Positions 52,182-63,318 are shown, counted from the first letter of the stretch. The stretch: DNA of 64,000 bases from CAVQRB01 sp963715055 (GCA_963715055.1 CAVQRB010000002.1:186001-250000), one strand, 5' to 3'. Notes: generated by a model from the sequence alone, not told the origin. Numbers and translations are program-made.

Positions 52182-52960
52182 ACACAGATCAGGACGTGAT
52201 CCGGACGCTTAAGGGAGCCACGCTCTGGGTCACCTTCAACCGGCCGGAAAGCCGCAACGCCATGACCTTCGGCATGTACGAAAGGCTGGCCGATATCTGT
52301 AGCACCGCCCCTACGGACGGCTCGGTCAAGGCCATCGTGATCCATGGCGCGGGCGGCAAGGCCTTCGCTGCGGGCACCGACATGAGCCAGTTCCGCGGCT
52401 TTGCCACGGCCCAGGACGCGCTCGACTACGAGGCACAGATCGACAGCGTTCTCTCCGCCGTCGAGCGCTGCCCGCTGCCCACCATCGCCGCGATCCACGG
52501 CGCCTGCACCGGCGGCGGCGCTTCCATCGCCGCAGCCTGCGACATAAGGATCACCTCCGCGAGCCTAAAGTTCGGCTTTCCCATCGCCCGGACGCTTGGC
52601 AACTGCCTTGCCGCAGGGAACCTCGCGCGGCTCTCGGACCTGATCGGCGCGGGCCGCGTGCGCGAATTGATCTTCACTGCCCGCCTGATCGAAGCGGAAG
52701 AAGCCCTGCGAATTGGGCTGGTGAGCGAGGTCTTGCCCGACGAGACCCAACTCATGGCCCGTGCCGACGCGCTTGCAGCGCTGGTCGGCAGCATGGCTCC
52801 CCTGACCCTGCGCGCCACGAAGGAAGCCATGCGGCGCACCCGCGCAGCCGTGGCGGTGGACGATTCCGACCTGATCATCTCATGCTACATGAGCGAGGAT
52901 TTCCGCACCGGGATGGAGGCATTCCTCGGCAAGACCAAGCCGGAATGGCAAGGAAAATGA
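52178..52960 (+). CDS. Crotonase-superfamily (enoyl-CoA hydratase-like) protein
   Basis: This 260-residue crotonase-fold protein has the CoA-site HGAGGKAFAAGTDMSQF (about 56-72) and oxyanion loop HGACTGGGASIAAACDIRI (about 107-125). The two catalytic glutamates of classical hydratases are replaced: Ser116 at the Glu144 position and Ile136 at the Glu164 position (rat numbering). It is therefore unlikely to be a standard hydratase; an isomerase, lyase or hydrolase of the superfamily is possible. It overlaps dctM upstream and the CoA-transferase gene downstream by ATGA. Confidence 0.88.
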   Translation: MNTDQDVIRTLKGATLWVTFNRPESRNAMTFGMYERLADICSTAPTDGSVKAIVIHGAGGKAFAAGTDMSQFRGFATAQDALDYEAQIDSVLSAVERCPLPTIAAIHGACTGGGASIAAACDIRITSASLKFGFPIARTLGNCLAAGNLARLSDLIGAGRVRELIFTARLIEAEEALRIGLVSEVLPDETQLMARADALAALVGSMAPLTLRATKEAMRRTRAAVAVDDSDLIISCYMSEDFRTGMEAFLGKTKPEWQGK

Positions 52961-54162
52961 CCCGGCATACCGGCCCCCTCGCAGGCATGCGCGTCATCGA
53001 ACTTGCGCATATCATGGCCGGTCCCGTCTGCGGTCTGATGCTCGCGGATATGGGCGCCGATGTGATCAAGGTGGAAAAGCCCACGGGCGATGACAGCCGC
53101 CGCTTCCTGCCGCCCGAGATCGGCGGCGAGGCGGCCGCCTACATGATGACGAACCGCAACAAACGCGGCATCGCCCTGAACCTCAAGGATCCCGCCGCTG
53201 TCGCGGTACTGCACAGGCTGCTGGAAGATGCGGATGTGGTGGTGGAAAACTACCGCATGGGCACGATGGAACGGCTCGGGCTGGGCTATGAGGAACTGGC
53301 CAAGCTGAACCCCAGGATCATCTACTGCGAAATTTCCGGCTTCGGCCGCACCGGGCCTTACGCGCAGCGGGGCGGGTTCGACCTGATCGCCCAAGGCATG
53401 TCGGGCCTCATGTCGATCACCGGCGAAGGGCCCGGGCGGCCTCCGGTCAAGGTGGCGGCTCCGATTTCGGACATCAACGCAGGCATCCTCGCCGCGATGG
53501 GGATTTCGGCAGCCTATGCAAACATGCTCAAGACCGGGCGCGGTCAGAAAGTGGATACTTCGCTCTTCGAGGCCGCCATCGTGCAGACCTACTGGCAATC
53601 GGCCATCGCCTTCGCCACCGGCAAGAGCCCGCCCCCGCTTGGCTCCGCCCATCCGCTCAACGCACCCTATCAATCCTTCGAAACCAGGGACGGCTGGATC
53701 AACGTCGGGGCAGCGAACCAGAGCAACTGGCTGCGGTTTCTCGATGTGATCGAGGCACAGCATCTGGACGCCGACCCGCGCTTCTCCTCCAACCTTCAGC
53801 GCATCCACAACCTGCCGGCACTCGTCGAAATCCTCGACGGCTACCTGCGGCAGGACACGACGGAGAACTGGCTTGCCAAGATGGAAAAGGCCAAACTGCC
53901 CGCAGGTCCGGTTTTGGACATCCTCGAGATGCACGCGGACCCGCAGGCACAGGCGCGCGACATGATCGTCGAATTGGACCATCCGAAGGCGGGCCGAATG
54001 AAAACCCTCGGCCATCCGGTGAAATACAGCGAGACGCCCGCCGCTATCACGCGCCCTGCGCCGCTGCTCGGACAACACAGCCGCGAAGTGCTGGCCGAGA
54101 TCGGGTATCCGCCCGCCGAAATCGACAGGCTGATCCGGTCGGAGGCCGTGATCGCCGCCTGA
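52957..54162 (+). CDS. Class III CoA transferase (CaiB/BaiF family)
   Basis: This 401-residue CoA transferase has the family N-terminus PLAGMRVIELAHIMAGPVCGLMLADMGADVIKVEKP and the catalytic aspartate Asp172 in AAPISDINAG. Class III enzymes activate carboxylic acids with CoA from a donor such as succinyl-CoA. Start at 52957 (ATGA overlap with the upstream stop); an ATG four codons earlier is possible. Following a TRAP importer, it probably activates the imported acid or its oxidised product. Confidence 0.92.
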   Translation: MTRHTGPLAGMRVIELAHIMAGPVCGLMLADMGADVIKVEKPTGDDSRRFLPPEIGGEAAAYMMTNRNKRGIALNLKDPAAVAVLHRLLEDADVVVENYRMGTMERLGLGYEELAKLNPRIIYCEISGFGRTGPYAQRGGFDLIAQGMSGLMSITGEGPGRPPVKVAAPISDINAGILAAMGISAAYANMLKTGRGQKVDTSLFEAAIVQTYWQSAIAFATGKSPPPLGSAHPLNAPYQSFETRDGWINVGAANQSNWLRFLDVIEAQHLDADPRFSSNLQRIHNLPALVEILDGYLRQDTTENWLAKMEKAKLPAGPVLDILEMHADPQAQARDMIVELDHPKAGRMKTLGHPVKYSETPAAITRPAPLLGQHSREVLAEIGYPPAEIDRLIRSEAVIAA

Positions 54163-54260
54163 TTGCAAGGCTCGTCTCCCGATCCGAAATCCACGGTGGT
54201 TCGGTACCGGTCCTCATGCGTCCCGTTTGCAAACCACGGTGCGCGCGATAAGAAGAATGC

Positions 54261-55376
54261 ATGCTGGACCAGGGCCATAACCACCTGCTTGTGATCGCCT
54301 CGCTTGCCATCGCGCTGATGGCGGGCTTCACCGGGCTTTCCCTGACCCGCGGCGCCTCCGCGATGCCGCGCGCGCAGCGCAAGCTGATCGTTTCCATGTC
54401 CGCGGTCGTGCTGGGCAGCGGCATCTGGTCGATGCACTTCGTGGCCATGCTCGGGCTCAAACTGCCGGTCCAGTTCTACTACGACGCGCTTGTCACGCTG
54501 ATCTCCGCGCTGGTGGCGATCCTGATGACCGGGATCGCGCTTCTGATCGTGCATTTCGGGCCGCGGACCCGCCAGCGCATCGTGCTCGCGGGCGCTGTTC
54601 TCGGGCTCGGGGTCCCTGCGATGCACTATATCGGCATGTCCGGCATGGAGGTGGCAAAGCCGGTCTATACGCCGATCGGGATTGCCATTGCACTGATCTG
54701 CTCGCTGGCGCTCTGCATCGCCTCCTTCTGGATCAGCTATGGCGAGCGCAAGGCACGAAACATCCTCTATGGAACAGCAGGCTTCGGCCTGTCGGTGGTT
54801 GCCGTGCATTTCATCGCCATGCACGGCACGGAGTTCGTCGAGGTGCAGAGCGAGGATCACCGGACTTTCTGGATCAGCAACGAAGTCCTGGCCTTCGGCG
54901 TGACGCTGTCTTCCTTCGTGATCTCGGGCGCTTTCCTGCTGATGGGCGTCACCTTCGGATCCCCTGAGACCGTGGAGGCGGAACCGGCCGTACCAGTGGC
55001 GATGGACCCGGCGATCGCTCGGCGGGAGACACCCGCGCAACAAGGCCGTATTCCATATGAGAAGGACAGCAAGATCCACTTCGTACCGGAGAGCGAAGTC
55101 GCAGCCGTCCGGGCCGAAGGCCACTATACGTTTCTCTATCATCCCTCGGGACGCCTCTTCTGCCCCTGGTCGATCTCCGAGGTGGAACAGCGCGTTGCGG
55201 ACAATCCCGACTTCATCCGCTGCCACCGCAGCTACCTCGTCAATACCCGTCAGGTCACGAGTTTCGAGCGTCGGAAGGACAACGGCGTTTGCTTTTTCGA
55301 GACTCTGCCGACGCTCGACAAGGTCCCGGTGAGCCGTTCCTACCTGAAGGCGATCCGGGACAAACTGGGGCTCTAG
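54261..55376 (+). CDS. coxC: CoxC-like MHYT-LytTR regulator of CO oxidation
   Basis: This 371-residue protein has an N-terminal seven-span MHYT domain with three repeats (SMHFVAMLG, AMHYIGMSGM, AVHFIAMHG), whose His/Met residues are thought to hold a metal that senses CO, O2 or NO. A C-terminal LytTR DNA-binding domain follows (about 265-370, HFVPESEVAAVRAEGHYTFLY...FIRCHRSYLVN). CoxC and CoxH of Oligotropha have this plan and lie in the cox cluster. It directly precedes coxM, whose promoter region carries direct repeats suited to a LytTR protein. Confidence 0.87.
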   Translation: MLDQGHNHLLVIASLAIALMAGFTGLSLTRGASAMPRAQRKLIVSMSAVVLGSGIWSMHFVAMLGLKLPVQFYYDALVTLISALVAILMTGIALLIVHFGPRTRQRIVLAGAVLGLGVPAMHYIGMSGMEVAKPVYTPIGIAIALICSLALCIASFWISYGERKARNILYGTAGFGLSVVAVHFIAMHGTEFVEVQSEDHRTFWISNEVLAFGVTLSSFVISGAFLLMGVTFGSPETVEAEPAVPVAMDPAIARRETPAQQGRIPYEKDSKIHFVPESEVAAVRAEGHYTFLYHPSGRLFCPWSISEVEQRVADNPDFIRCHRSYLVNTRQVTSFERRKDNGVCFFETLPTLDKVPVSRSYLKAIRDKLGL

Positions 55377-55410
55377 CCAGTCCGCAGAATTGCTGCAACT
55401 GCGTCCGCGC

Positions 55411-55506
55411 TTCGTGAAAGCTATTCGCATTTCGTGCACGGAGCCAAGTAATCCAAGCCTCCGCACTGGATCGCAGTGCCGGACGCACCTTGTATACGGT
55501 TGTATA
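55411..55506 (+). promoter_or_regulatory. Direct repeats upstream of coxM, candidate CoxC sites
   Basis: Two exact TTCGTG copies (55411-55416 and 55431-55436) are 20 bases apart, on one DNA face. Nearer the gene TTGTATA occurs twice, 10 bases apart (55490-55496 and 55500-55506). LytTR proteins typically bind short direct repeats on one helical face, and the TTnnnG form resembles sites reported for the CO regulator RcoM. The link to CoxC is inference. Confidence 0.4.
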
Positions 55507-55528
55507 TCGGCGTCAGGGAGGACGATAC

Positions 55529-56383
55529 GTGATACCGCCAGAATTCGAATACTACCGTCCAAAGGATATATCCGGAGCGCTGTCGGTTCTCACCGAACAT
55601 GGCGATGAGGCGCGCGTTCTGGCCGGTGGCCACAGCCTCATTCCGATGATGAAGCTGCGGATGGCGGATGTGCCGCATCTGATCGATCTGCAGGATATTG
55701 CCGAGCTCAAGGGGATCGCGATCAGCGGCGATCGGGTGACCATTGGTGCGATGACCACGCAGCATGAATTGATCACCAGCGAAGCGCTCCATGCCGCCGC
55801 CCCGATCATGCGCGAAGCCGCCCTGCAGATCGCCGATCCGCAGGTGCGATACATGGGCACCATCGGCGGCAATGTCGCCAACGGCGACCCGGGCAACGAC
55901 ATGCCGGGGCTGATGCAATGTCTCGACGCCGAATTCACGCTTGTAGGCACGGAAGGCACCCGCACGGTCGCAGCACGTGATTTCTACGAGGCCGCATATA
56001 TGACCGCGCGGCATGATGAGGAAATCCTGACGCAGATCAGCTTTGCCGTGACCGAGGCCGGCTACGCTTACGAAAAACAAAAACGCAAGATCGGCGATTA
56101 TGCCACGGCGGCCTGTGCGGTGCTGATCACCAAGGCAGGCGGCAAGGTCGCTACCGCCTCCATCGCCATGACGAACCTCAGCGACGTGCCGGTTTTCTCG
56201 CAGGCAGCCAACGCCGCCCTCGTCGGCACCCTCTGCGACAAGGCGGCCGTCAAGGCGGCGGTCGCGGCGGCGCTTGAGGATATCGACCCGACCGAGGACA
56301 ACCGTGGCCCGGTCGAATTCAAGAAACACGTGGCTGGGATCATCATCTCCCGCGCCATCGAACGCGCTTGGTCGCGGGCATAA
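55529..56383 (+). CDS. coxM: CO dehydrogenase medium (FAD) subunit CoxM
   Basis: This 284-residue flavoprotein subunit of the aerobic Mo-Cu CO dehydrogenase has the FAD motifs AGGHSLIPMMKLR (about 32-44) and TIGGNVANGDPGND (about 111-124). It passes electrons from the Fe-S subunit to the quinone pool. The start is GTG at 55529 behind AGGGAGGA; longer in-frame starts upstream lack a site. It begins the structural cox operon. Confidence 0.95.
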   Translation: MIPPEFEYYRPKDISGALSVLTEHGDEARVLAGGHSLIPMMKLRMADVPHLIDLQDIAELKGIAISGDRVTIGAMTTQHELITSEALHAAAPIMREAALQIADPQVRYMGTIGGNVANGDPGNDMPGLMQCLDAEFTLVGTEGTRTVAARDFYEAAYMTARHDEEILTQISFAVTEAGYAYEKQKRKIGDYATAACAVLITKAGGKVATASIAMTNLSDVPVFSQAANAALVGTLCDKAAVKAAVAAALEDIDPTEDNRGPVEFKKHVAGIIISRAIERAWSRA

Positions 56384-56397
56384 GGGGAGCGAGACGC

Positions 56398-56885
56398 ATG
56401 GCAAAACAGCATATCAAGATGACGGTGAACGGCGAGGAAAAGGAATTCCTGTCCGAACCGCGTGAGCTTCTGATCCACACGCTGCGCGACAAGCTTGGCC
56501 TCAAGGGGCCTCATGTCGGCTGCGAAACCTCCCATTGCGGCGCCTGCACCGTCGAGATCAACGGCAAGTCGGTCAAGGCCTGCACCATGTTCGCGGTCCA
56601 GGCCAATGGCGCCGAGATCACCACGATCGAGGGGTTGGGCTCGCCGGACAAACTGCACGTTCTACAGGAGAGCTTCAAGGAGCATCACGGGTTGCAGTGC
56701 GGCTATTGCACGCCTGGGATGATCACCCGCGCGCACCGTCTGCTGCAGGAAAACCCGAACCCGACCGAAGAAGAAGTCCGCTTCGGCATCGCCGGAAACA
56801 TCTGCCGCTGCACAGGCTACCAGAACATCGTGAAATCCATTCTTTCGGCCGCAGCTGAAATCAACGCGGCCAAGGAGGCGGCGCA

Positions 56886-56889
<4 letters not shown>
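56398..56889 (+). CDS. coxS: CO dehydrogenase small (2Fe-2S) subunit CoxS
   Basis: This 163-residue subunit has two [2Fe-2S] centres: the plant-ferredoxin type (GCETSHCGACTV...KACTM) and the helical type (QCGYCTPGM...GNICRCTGYQN). It relays electrons from the Mo-Cu site of CoxL to the FAD of CoxM. The ATG at 56398 is used. Its stop overlaps the coxL start by ATGA. Confidence 0.96.
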
Positions 56890-59303
<2,414 letters not shown>

Positions 59304-59326
59304 GGGTGCTGACTGGAGTTTTGTGG

Positions 59327-59728
59327 ATGAAAAAGCGAGTAAATGCCCAACCGGGACTGCGAAAGGCCGCGGTGAACGCTACACTGGCTGCGGTACTCGC
59401 GGCAGCCTGCGCCGGATACGCAATGGCGCAGACCGATCATTCGGGGCATGGCGCGACCGACACGGGCGACAGCCCGTCGACGAGCGCCTACATCGCCGCG
59501 AATGACAAGATGCATACCGCCATGTCCCTCGAGTTCACCGGAAACCCCGACGTCGACTTCGCGCGCGGTATGATCGCCCACCATGAAGGCGCGGTCGACA
59601 TGGCTCGGGTGCTTCTGGAATTTGGTGAGGATCCGGAGTTGCGCCAGCTTGCCGAAACCATCATCGCAGCGCAGGAAGCGGAAATCGCCTTCATGCGGGA
59701 CTGGCTCGTGCGGAACGGGGTCGAATGA
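59327..59728 (+). CDS. Exported DUF305 protein inside the cox operon
   Basis: This 133-residue protein has a signal peptide of about 35 residues ending AMA-QTD and a DUF305 domain. Histidine- and methionine-rich motifs HSGHG, KMHTAMS, GMIAHHEGAVDMARVLL and AFMRDW form likely metal sites; a cyanobacterial DUF305 protein, CopM, binds copper in the periplasm. The ATG at 59327 follows GGAG. It lies 23 bases after coxL and six before coxD, so it is co-transcribed with CO dehydrogenase, which needs copper. A copper role is inference. Confidence 0.85.
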   Translation: MKKRVNAQPGLRKAAVNATLAAVLAAACAGYAMAQTDHSGHGATDTGDSPSTSAYIAANDKMHTAMSLEFTGNPDVDFARGMIAHHEGAVDMARVLLEFGEDPELRQLAETIIAAQEAEIAFMRDWLVRNGVE

Positions 59729-59734
59729 TGTCGG

Positions 59735-60646
59735 GTGGCTGCGCATGTCTCCCCTTCGAGCAGTGAAAGCGCCGACGTGAAGGATTTGCAGGAGAAACTT
59801 GCGCGACAAGGCTACATTGCCTCGGACGACCTGGCCATGGCGCTGCACATCGCTACGTCGCTGGGTCGTCCGCTGCTTCTGGAAGGGGCGGCAGGTGTGG
59901 GCAAGACCGAAGTGGCGCGCGCTTTGGCCTGCGTGCACGAAACGCAACTCATCCGCCTGCAGTGCTACGAAGGGCTGGATGCCGCGCAGTCGATCTACGA
60001 GTGGAATTACCAGCGGCAACTGCTGTCGATCCGCGCCGCAGCCGAGGCCGGCGAGACCGGACAGGCGGTGGAAGCGCGCATCTTTTCCGAAGATTACCTG
60101 CTGGAACGGCCGCTGCTCAAGGCCATCCGGCAGAAGAGATCGCCGGTGCTCTTGATCGACGAGATCGACCGGGCGGATGAGGAATTCGAAGCCTATCTTC
60201 TGGAAGTACTGGCCGACTATCAGATCACGATTCCCGAGCTTGGCACGATCACGGCGACCTCGAAACCGATGGTCATATTGACGGCGAACGGCACGCGGGA
60301 TCTCTCCGATGCGCTGCGTCGGCGCTGCATCTACGCCCATGTGGATTATCCCGACCGCCGCACCGAACTGGCGATTCTTGCCGCGCGCTGCCCCGAAATC
60401 GAAGCCAGGCTCGCGGCACAGATCATCGGTTTCGTTCAGAAATTGCGGGAAGAAGAGCTGGAGAAAACCCCCGGCATTGCCGAGATGCTGGATTTCGCCG
60501 CGGCCCTTGGCGGCCTCGGCATCAAGGACCTGACCGACGACCCAAGGGCTTTGCAGGCATCGCTGGCAACGCTTCTGAAGACGCAGGCCGACCGCGCGGC
60601 GATCCCGATGGAAGTCGCGGCTCGCCTCGCAGGGAAAGCGGCATGA
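59735..60646 (+). CDS. coxD: CoxD, MoxR-type AAA+ ATPase for Mo-Cu site maturation
   Basis: This is a 303-residue MoxR-family AAA+ ATPase with Walker A EGAAGVGKTE (about 50-59), Walker B VLLIDEIDRAD and sensor VILTANGTRDLSDALRRR. In Oligotropha CoxD is needed to insert sulfur and copper into the CoxL site. The GTG at 59735 gives the longest frame; a second GTG at 59777 fits homologue starts as well, and neither has a strong ribosome site. It overlaps coxE by ATGA. Confidence 0.92.
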   Translation: MAAHVSPSSSESADVKDLQEKLARQGYIASDDLAMALHIATSLGRPLLLEGAAGVGKTEVARALACVHETQLIRLQCYEGLDAAQSIYEWNYQRQLLSIRAAAEAGETGQAVEARIFSEDYLLERPLLKAIRQKRSPVLLIDEIDRADEEFEAYLLEVLADYQITIPELGTITATSKPMVILTANGTRDLSDALRRRCIYAHVDYPDRRTELAILAARCPEIEARLAAQIIGFVQKLREEELEKTPGIAEMLDFAAALGGLGIKDLTDDPRALQASLATLLKTQADRAAIPMEVAARLAGKAA

Positions 60647-61830
60647 GCAGGATCACCCGCTTTGCAGCCGCGGACCCCGGTCCGGGCGCTCGGGTGTCGG
60701 GCTTCATTGGCCATCTGCGCGAACATGGGTTCCGTCTTGGCGTGGCGGAGACACAGACCGCACTCGAAGCGCTCTGCCTCGTGAACCCAACCGACCCCGA
60801 ACAGGTGCGCCGCGCCCTCAAGGCCGTCTGCGCAGGCACGCCAGAGGATTTCGCCCGCTTCGATCTGCTGTTCGATGCCTTCTGGCGGGCGGAGGGCCGG
60901 GTGCGCCAGAAAGTCATGCCAACCGACAGCACAACCGCTTCCCCGAACGCGACCAACACGCGCACGGATGACAGCCGGAAGTCCAGTGGCGCAGGCAAGA
61001 TCCACGCACCGGACGATTCGCAGGAAGAGGGCGAAAGCTCCAGCGACGGTACCGGCAGGCTCATCGCCACGCGCACCCGGAACCTCATGAAGAAGGACCT
61101 GCGCGAGCTGGTGTCGGCAGAGGATATACGCGCGGCGGAAGCGGTCGCAATCCGGCTCGGGAAGGCGCTGCGCGACCGCCGCTCGCGGCGCCGCAGGATC
61201 GCCCGTAAAGGCCGTATGATCGACCTGCGCCGAACCATTCGCCGAAGCCTCGCCACCGGCGGCGAGCCGATGCATCTCGCAACACGCACCCGCCCCGACA
61301 GGCCCGTGCGCATTGCGGCCCTTTGCGATGTTTCCGGGTCGATGATGAACTACGCCCGGCCTTTCCTTGCCTTTCTGGCCGGATTGATGCGGGCTGATGG
61401 CAGCAGCGATGCCTATCTCTTTCACACCCGCCTCGTGCGCATCACCGACGCCCTGCGCGACGAAGACCCGCTGCGCGCGCTCAACCGCATCACGCTGCTG
61501 GCGGATGGCTTCGGCGGCGGCTCGAAAATCGGTCAGACCCTGCAGAGCTTTGCATCAGGCTATGCGAAACGTTTCGTCGACGGACGCAGCGTCGTCCTCA
61601 TTCTCTCGGACGGCTATGACAGCGACGCTCCGGAAGCCCTCGGGGCCGCCCTCGCCCGCCTGAAGAAACGAGGCTGCAGAATCATCTGGCTCAATCCGCT
61701 GAAAGGCTGGAAGGAGTACACGCCGGTCGCGCAGGGCATGGCGGCAGCGCTACCGCATCTTGACGATTTCGTGAGCGCCACCACGCTGGCGGATCTTGCA
61801 GACCTCGAACAGCGGTTGGCGCGGCTATGA
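60643..61830 (+). CDS. coxE: CoxE, VWA-domain maturation protein
   Basis: This 395-residue protein of the CoxE family has a C-terminal von Willebrand A domain with the metal-adhesion motif DVSGSMMNYA (about 228-237) and LILSDGYDSDAPEALG. The middle is charged and low-complexity (about 88-150). CoxE works with the AAA+ protein CoxD, in the manner of MoxR-VWA pairs, in assembling the Mo-Cu centre. ATGA overlaps connect it to coxD and coxF. Confidence 0.92.
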   Translation: MSRITRFAAADPGPGARVSGFIGHLREHGFRLGVAETQTALEALCLVNPTDPEQVRRALKAVCAGTPEDFARFDLLFDAFWRAEGRVRQKVMPTDSTTASPNATNTRTDDSRKSSGAGKIHAPDDSQEEGESSSDGTGRLIATRTRNLMKKDLRELVSAEDIRAAEAVAIRLGKALRDRRSRRRRIARKGRMIDLRRTIRRSLATGGEPMHLATRTRPDRPVRIAALCDVSGSMMNYARPFLAFLAGLMRADGSSDAYLFHTRLVRITDALRDEDPLRALNRITLLADGFGGGSKIGQTLQSFASGYAKRFVDGRSVVLILSDGYDSDAPEALGAALARLKKRGCRIIWLNPLKGWKEYTPVAQGMAAALPHLDDFVSATTLADLADLEQRLARL

Positions 61831-62660
61831 CGCTGTCGCGCAGCGAACACGCCCGTCTCGATGCGAAGATGCAGGAGCTCAAATCCATGGGCGTTCCCTT
61901 CGCCATGGCGACCATCGTGCGCACCGTCGATGCCACATCGGCAAGACCGGGCGGCAAGGCGCTGCTCGATGCGGGCGGCGAGATACTGCTCGGTTGGGTC
62001 GGCGGGGGTTGCGCCCGAAGTGCTGTTGCCGCGGCCGCACGCGAAGCGATCTCGAACGGATCTCCACAGTTCATCTCCCTGCAACCGCAGGAACTTCTCG
62101 ACACCGAAGGCGTCCGCCCCGGCGAGACCCGCGACGGCGTGAAATACGCGCGCAACGGGTGCCCCTCCCGTGGCACAATGGATGTCTTCGTGGAACCAGT
62201 CTTGCCGTTGCCGCATCTGACCATCTGCGGCACGGGTCTCGTGGCCCTGGCGCTGGCGGAACTTGCCGACCGCTTGGACTTTGCGGTGACACTTCGCGTC
62301 GCGGACGGCGTGAACGCCGGCATCGATGCGCATCCCTTGCAGGTCGGTTTCGCGATGACCGACCCGGGCTTCGTCGTCGTGGCGACACAAGGCCAGGGCG
62401 ACATGGCTGCCCTGAAGGCCGCGCTCCGCTCGAACGCCCGCCATATCAGTTTTGTCGGCAGCCGGAAGAAGTTCCAGTCCATCGCCACCCGCCTGACGAC
62501 CGAAGACCCCGGATATGCGGCAGCCCTTGCCCGCGTGAAGGCGCCCGCCGGTCTCGACATAAACGCCATCACGCCAGACGAGATCGCGCTCTCTATCCTC
62601 GCCGACATCACGAAGGTGCGACGCGCCCGCATCGGCGGTCGGGAGCAGCACGATGGGTAG
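61827..62660 (+). CDS. coxF: CoxF, XdhC/CoxI-family cofactor protein
   Basis: This is a 277-residue XdhC-family protein. The N-terminal part has ATIVRTVDATSARPGGKALLDAGGEILLGWVGGGCARSAV, with the conserved Gly-Gly-Cys, and the C-terminal Rossmann-like part has VGSRKKFQSIATRL. XdhC proteins bind molybdenum cofactor and help sulfurate it before insertion. ATGA overlap with coxE. The stop at 62660 is followed by a 205-base gap before coxG. Confidence 0.9.
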   Translation: MTLSRSEHARLDAKMQELKSMGVPFAMATIVRTVDATSARPGGKALLDAGGEILLGWVGGGCARSAVAAAAREAISNGSPQFISLQPQELLDTEGVRPGETRDGVKYARNGCPSRGTMDVFVEPVLPLPHLTICGTGLVALALAELADRLDFAVTLRVADGVNAGIDAHPLQVGFAMTDPGFVVVATQGQGDMAALKAALRSNARHISFVGSRKKFQSIATRLTTEDPGYAAALARVKAPAGLDINAITPDEIALSILADITKVRRARIGGREQHDG

Positions 62661-62850
62661 CAGGCCCTCAAGCCTCGAGCCGGACCGCGAGACGGAACCG
62701 GACGCGCAGGTGCCATCTCACCCACTTTCCCAGGTTGTGGTCACGAGTGCGCTTCAGGCGCTCTTCAGGCGCACCTGCCGGAAACTGCCACCACCAATGA
62801 CCAAGGAGCATGCATCGCTCCTGTCGACGATCAAATTTCCCTGTTGCTGA
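62653..62850 (+). CDS. Possible small protein between coxF and coxG
   Basis: A 65-codon frame starts eight bases inside coxF with GGGAG upstream and fills the gap before coxG. The product is proline- and arginine-rich with no domain that I recognise and a C-terminal CC. Similarity to any family cannot be judged, and a chance frame in GC-rich DNA is more likely than a gene. Confidence 0.2.
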   Translation: MGSRPSSLEPDRETEPDAQVPSHPLSQVVVTSALQALFRRTCRKLPPPMTKEHASLLSTIKFPCC

Positions 62851-62865
62851 CCGAAGGAACTAACC

Positions 62866-63318
62866 GTGGAACTCAAGGACGAAATCATCATCAATGCACC
62901 GCAGTCCGTGGTCTATGCCGCCCTGAACGATCCGGAGGTGCTGAAACAATGCATTCCGGGCTGTGAGGAACTGGTCAAGCACTCCGACACCGACCTCGAA
63001 GCGAAAGTCGTCCTGAAGATTGGCCCGGTGAAGGCGAAGTTCGGCGGGACGGTCACCCTCAACCCCGATGCCCCGCCCGAGCGGTTTTCGCTCACGGGCG
63101 AAGGCAATGGCGGTGCTGCGGGTTTCGCGAAAGGCGGCGCATCGGTCGTCCTCGAACCGCATCCCGAAGGCACTCTTCTGCGCTACGAGGCAAAGGCGGA
63201 AATCGGTGGAAAGCTCGCCCAACTTGGCAGCCGCCTCATTCAGGGTACGGCAAAGAAACTGGCAGGCACGTTCTTCCAGAATTTCGCCAAATATGTGGGA
63301 GAAGACGCAGCGGTCTAG
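62866..63318 (+). CDS. coxG: CoxG, SRPBCC-fold CO dehydrogenase accessory protein
   Basis: This 150-residue CoxG-family protein of the START/SRPBCC fold has the typical ELKDEIIINAPQSVVYAALNDPEVLKQCIPGCEEL start and a C-terminal QGTAKKLAGTFFQNFAKYV helix. CoxG anchors or recruits CO dehydrogenase to the membrane, and recent work on a mycobacterial relative assigns lipoquinone delivery. The GTG at 62866 follows AAGGAAC. It is the last cox gene in the window; coxH, I and K are not here. Confidence 0.92.
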   Translation: MELKDEIIINAPQSVVYAALNDPEVLKQCIPGCEELVKHSDTDLEAKVVLKIGPVKAKFGGTVTLNPDAPPERFSLTGEGNGGAAGFAKGGASVVLEPHPEGTLLRYEAKAEIGGKLAQLGSRLIQGTAKKLAGTFFQNFAKYVGEDAAV

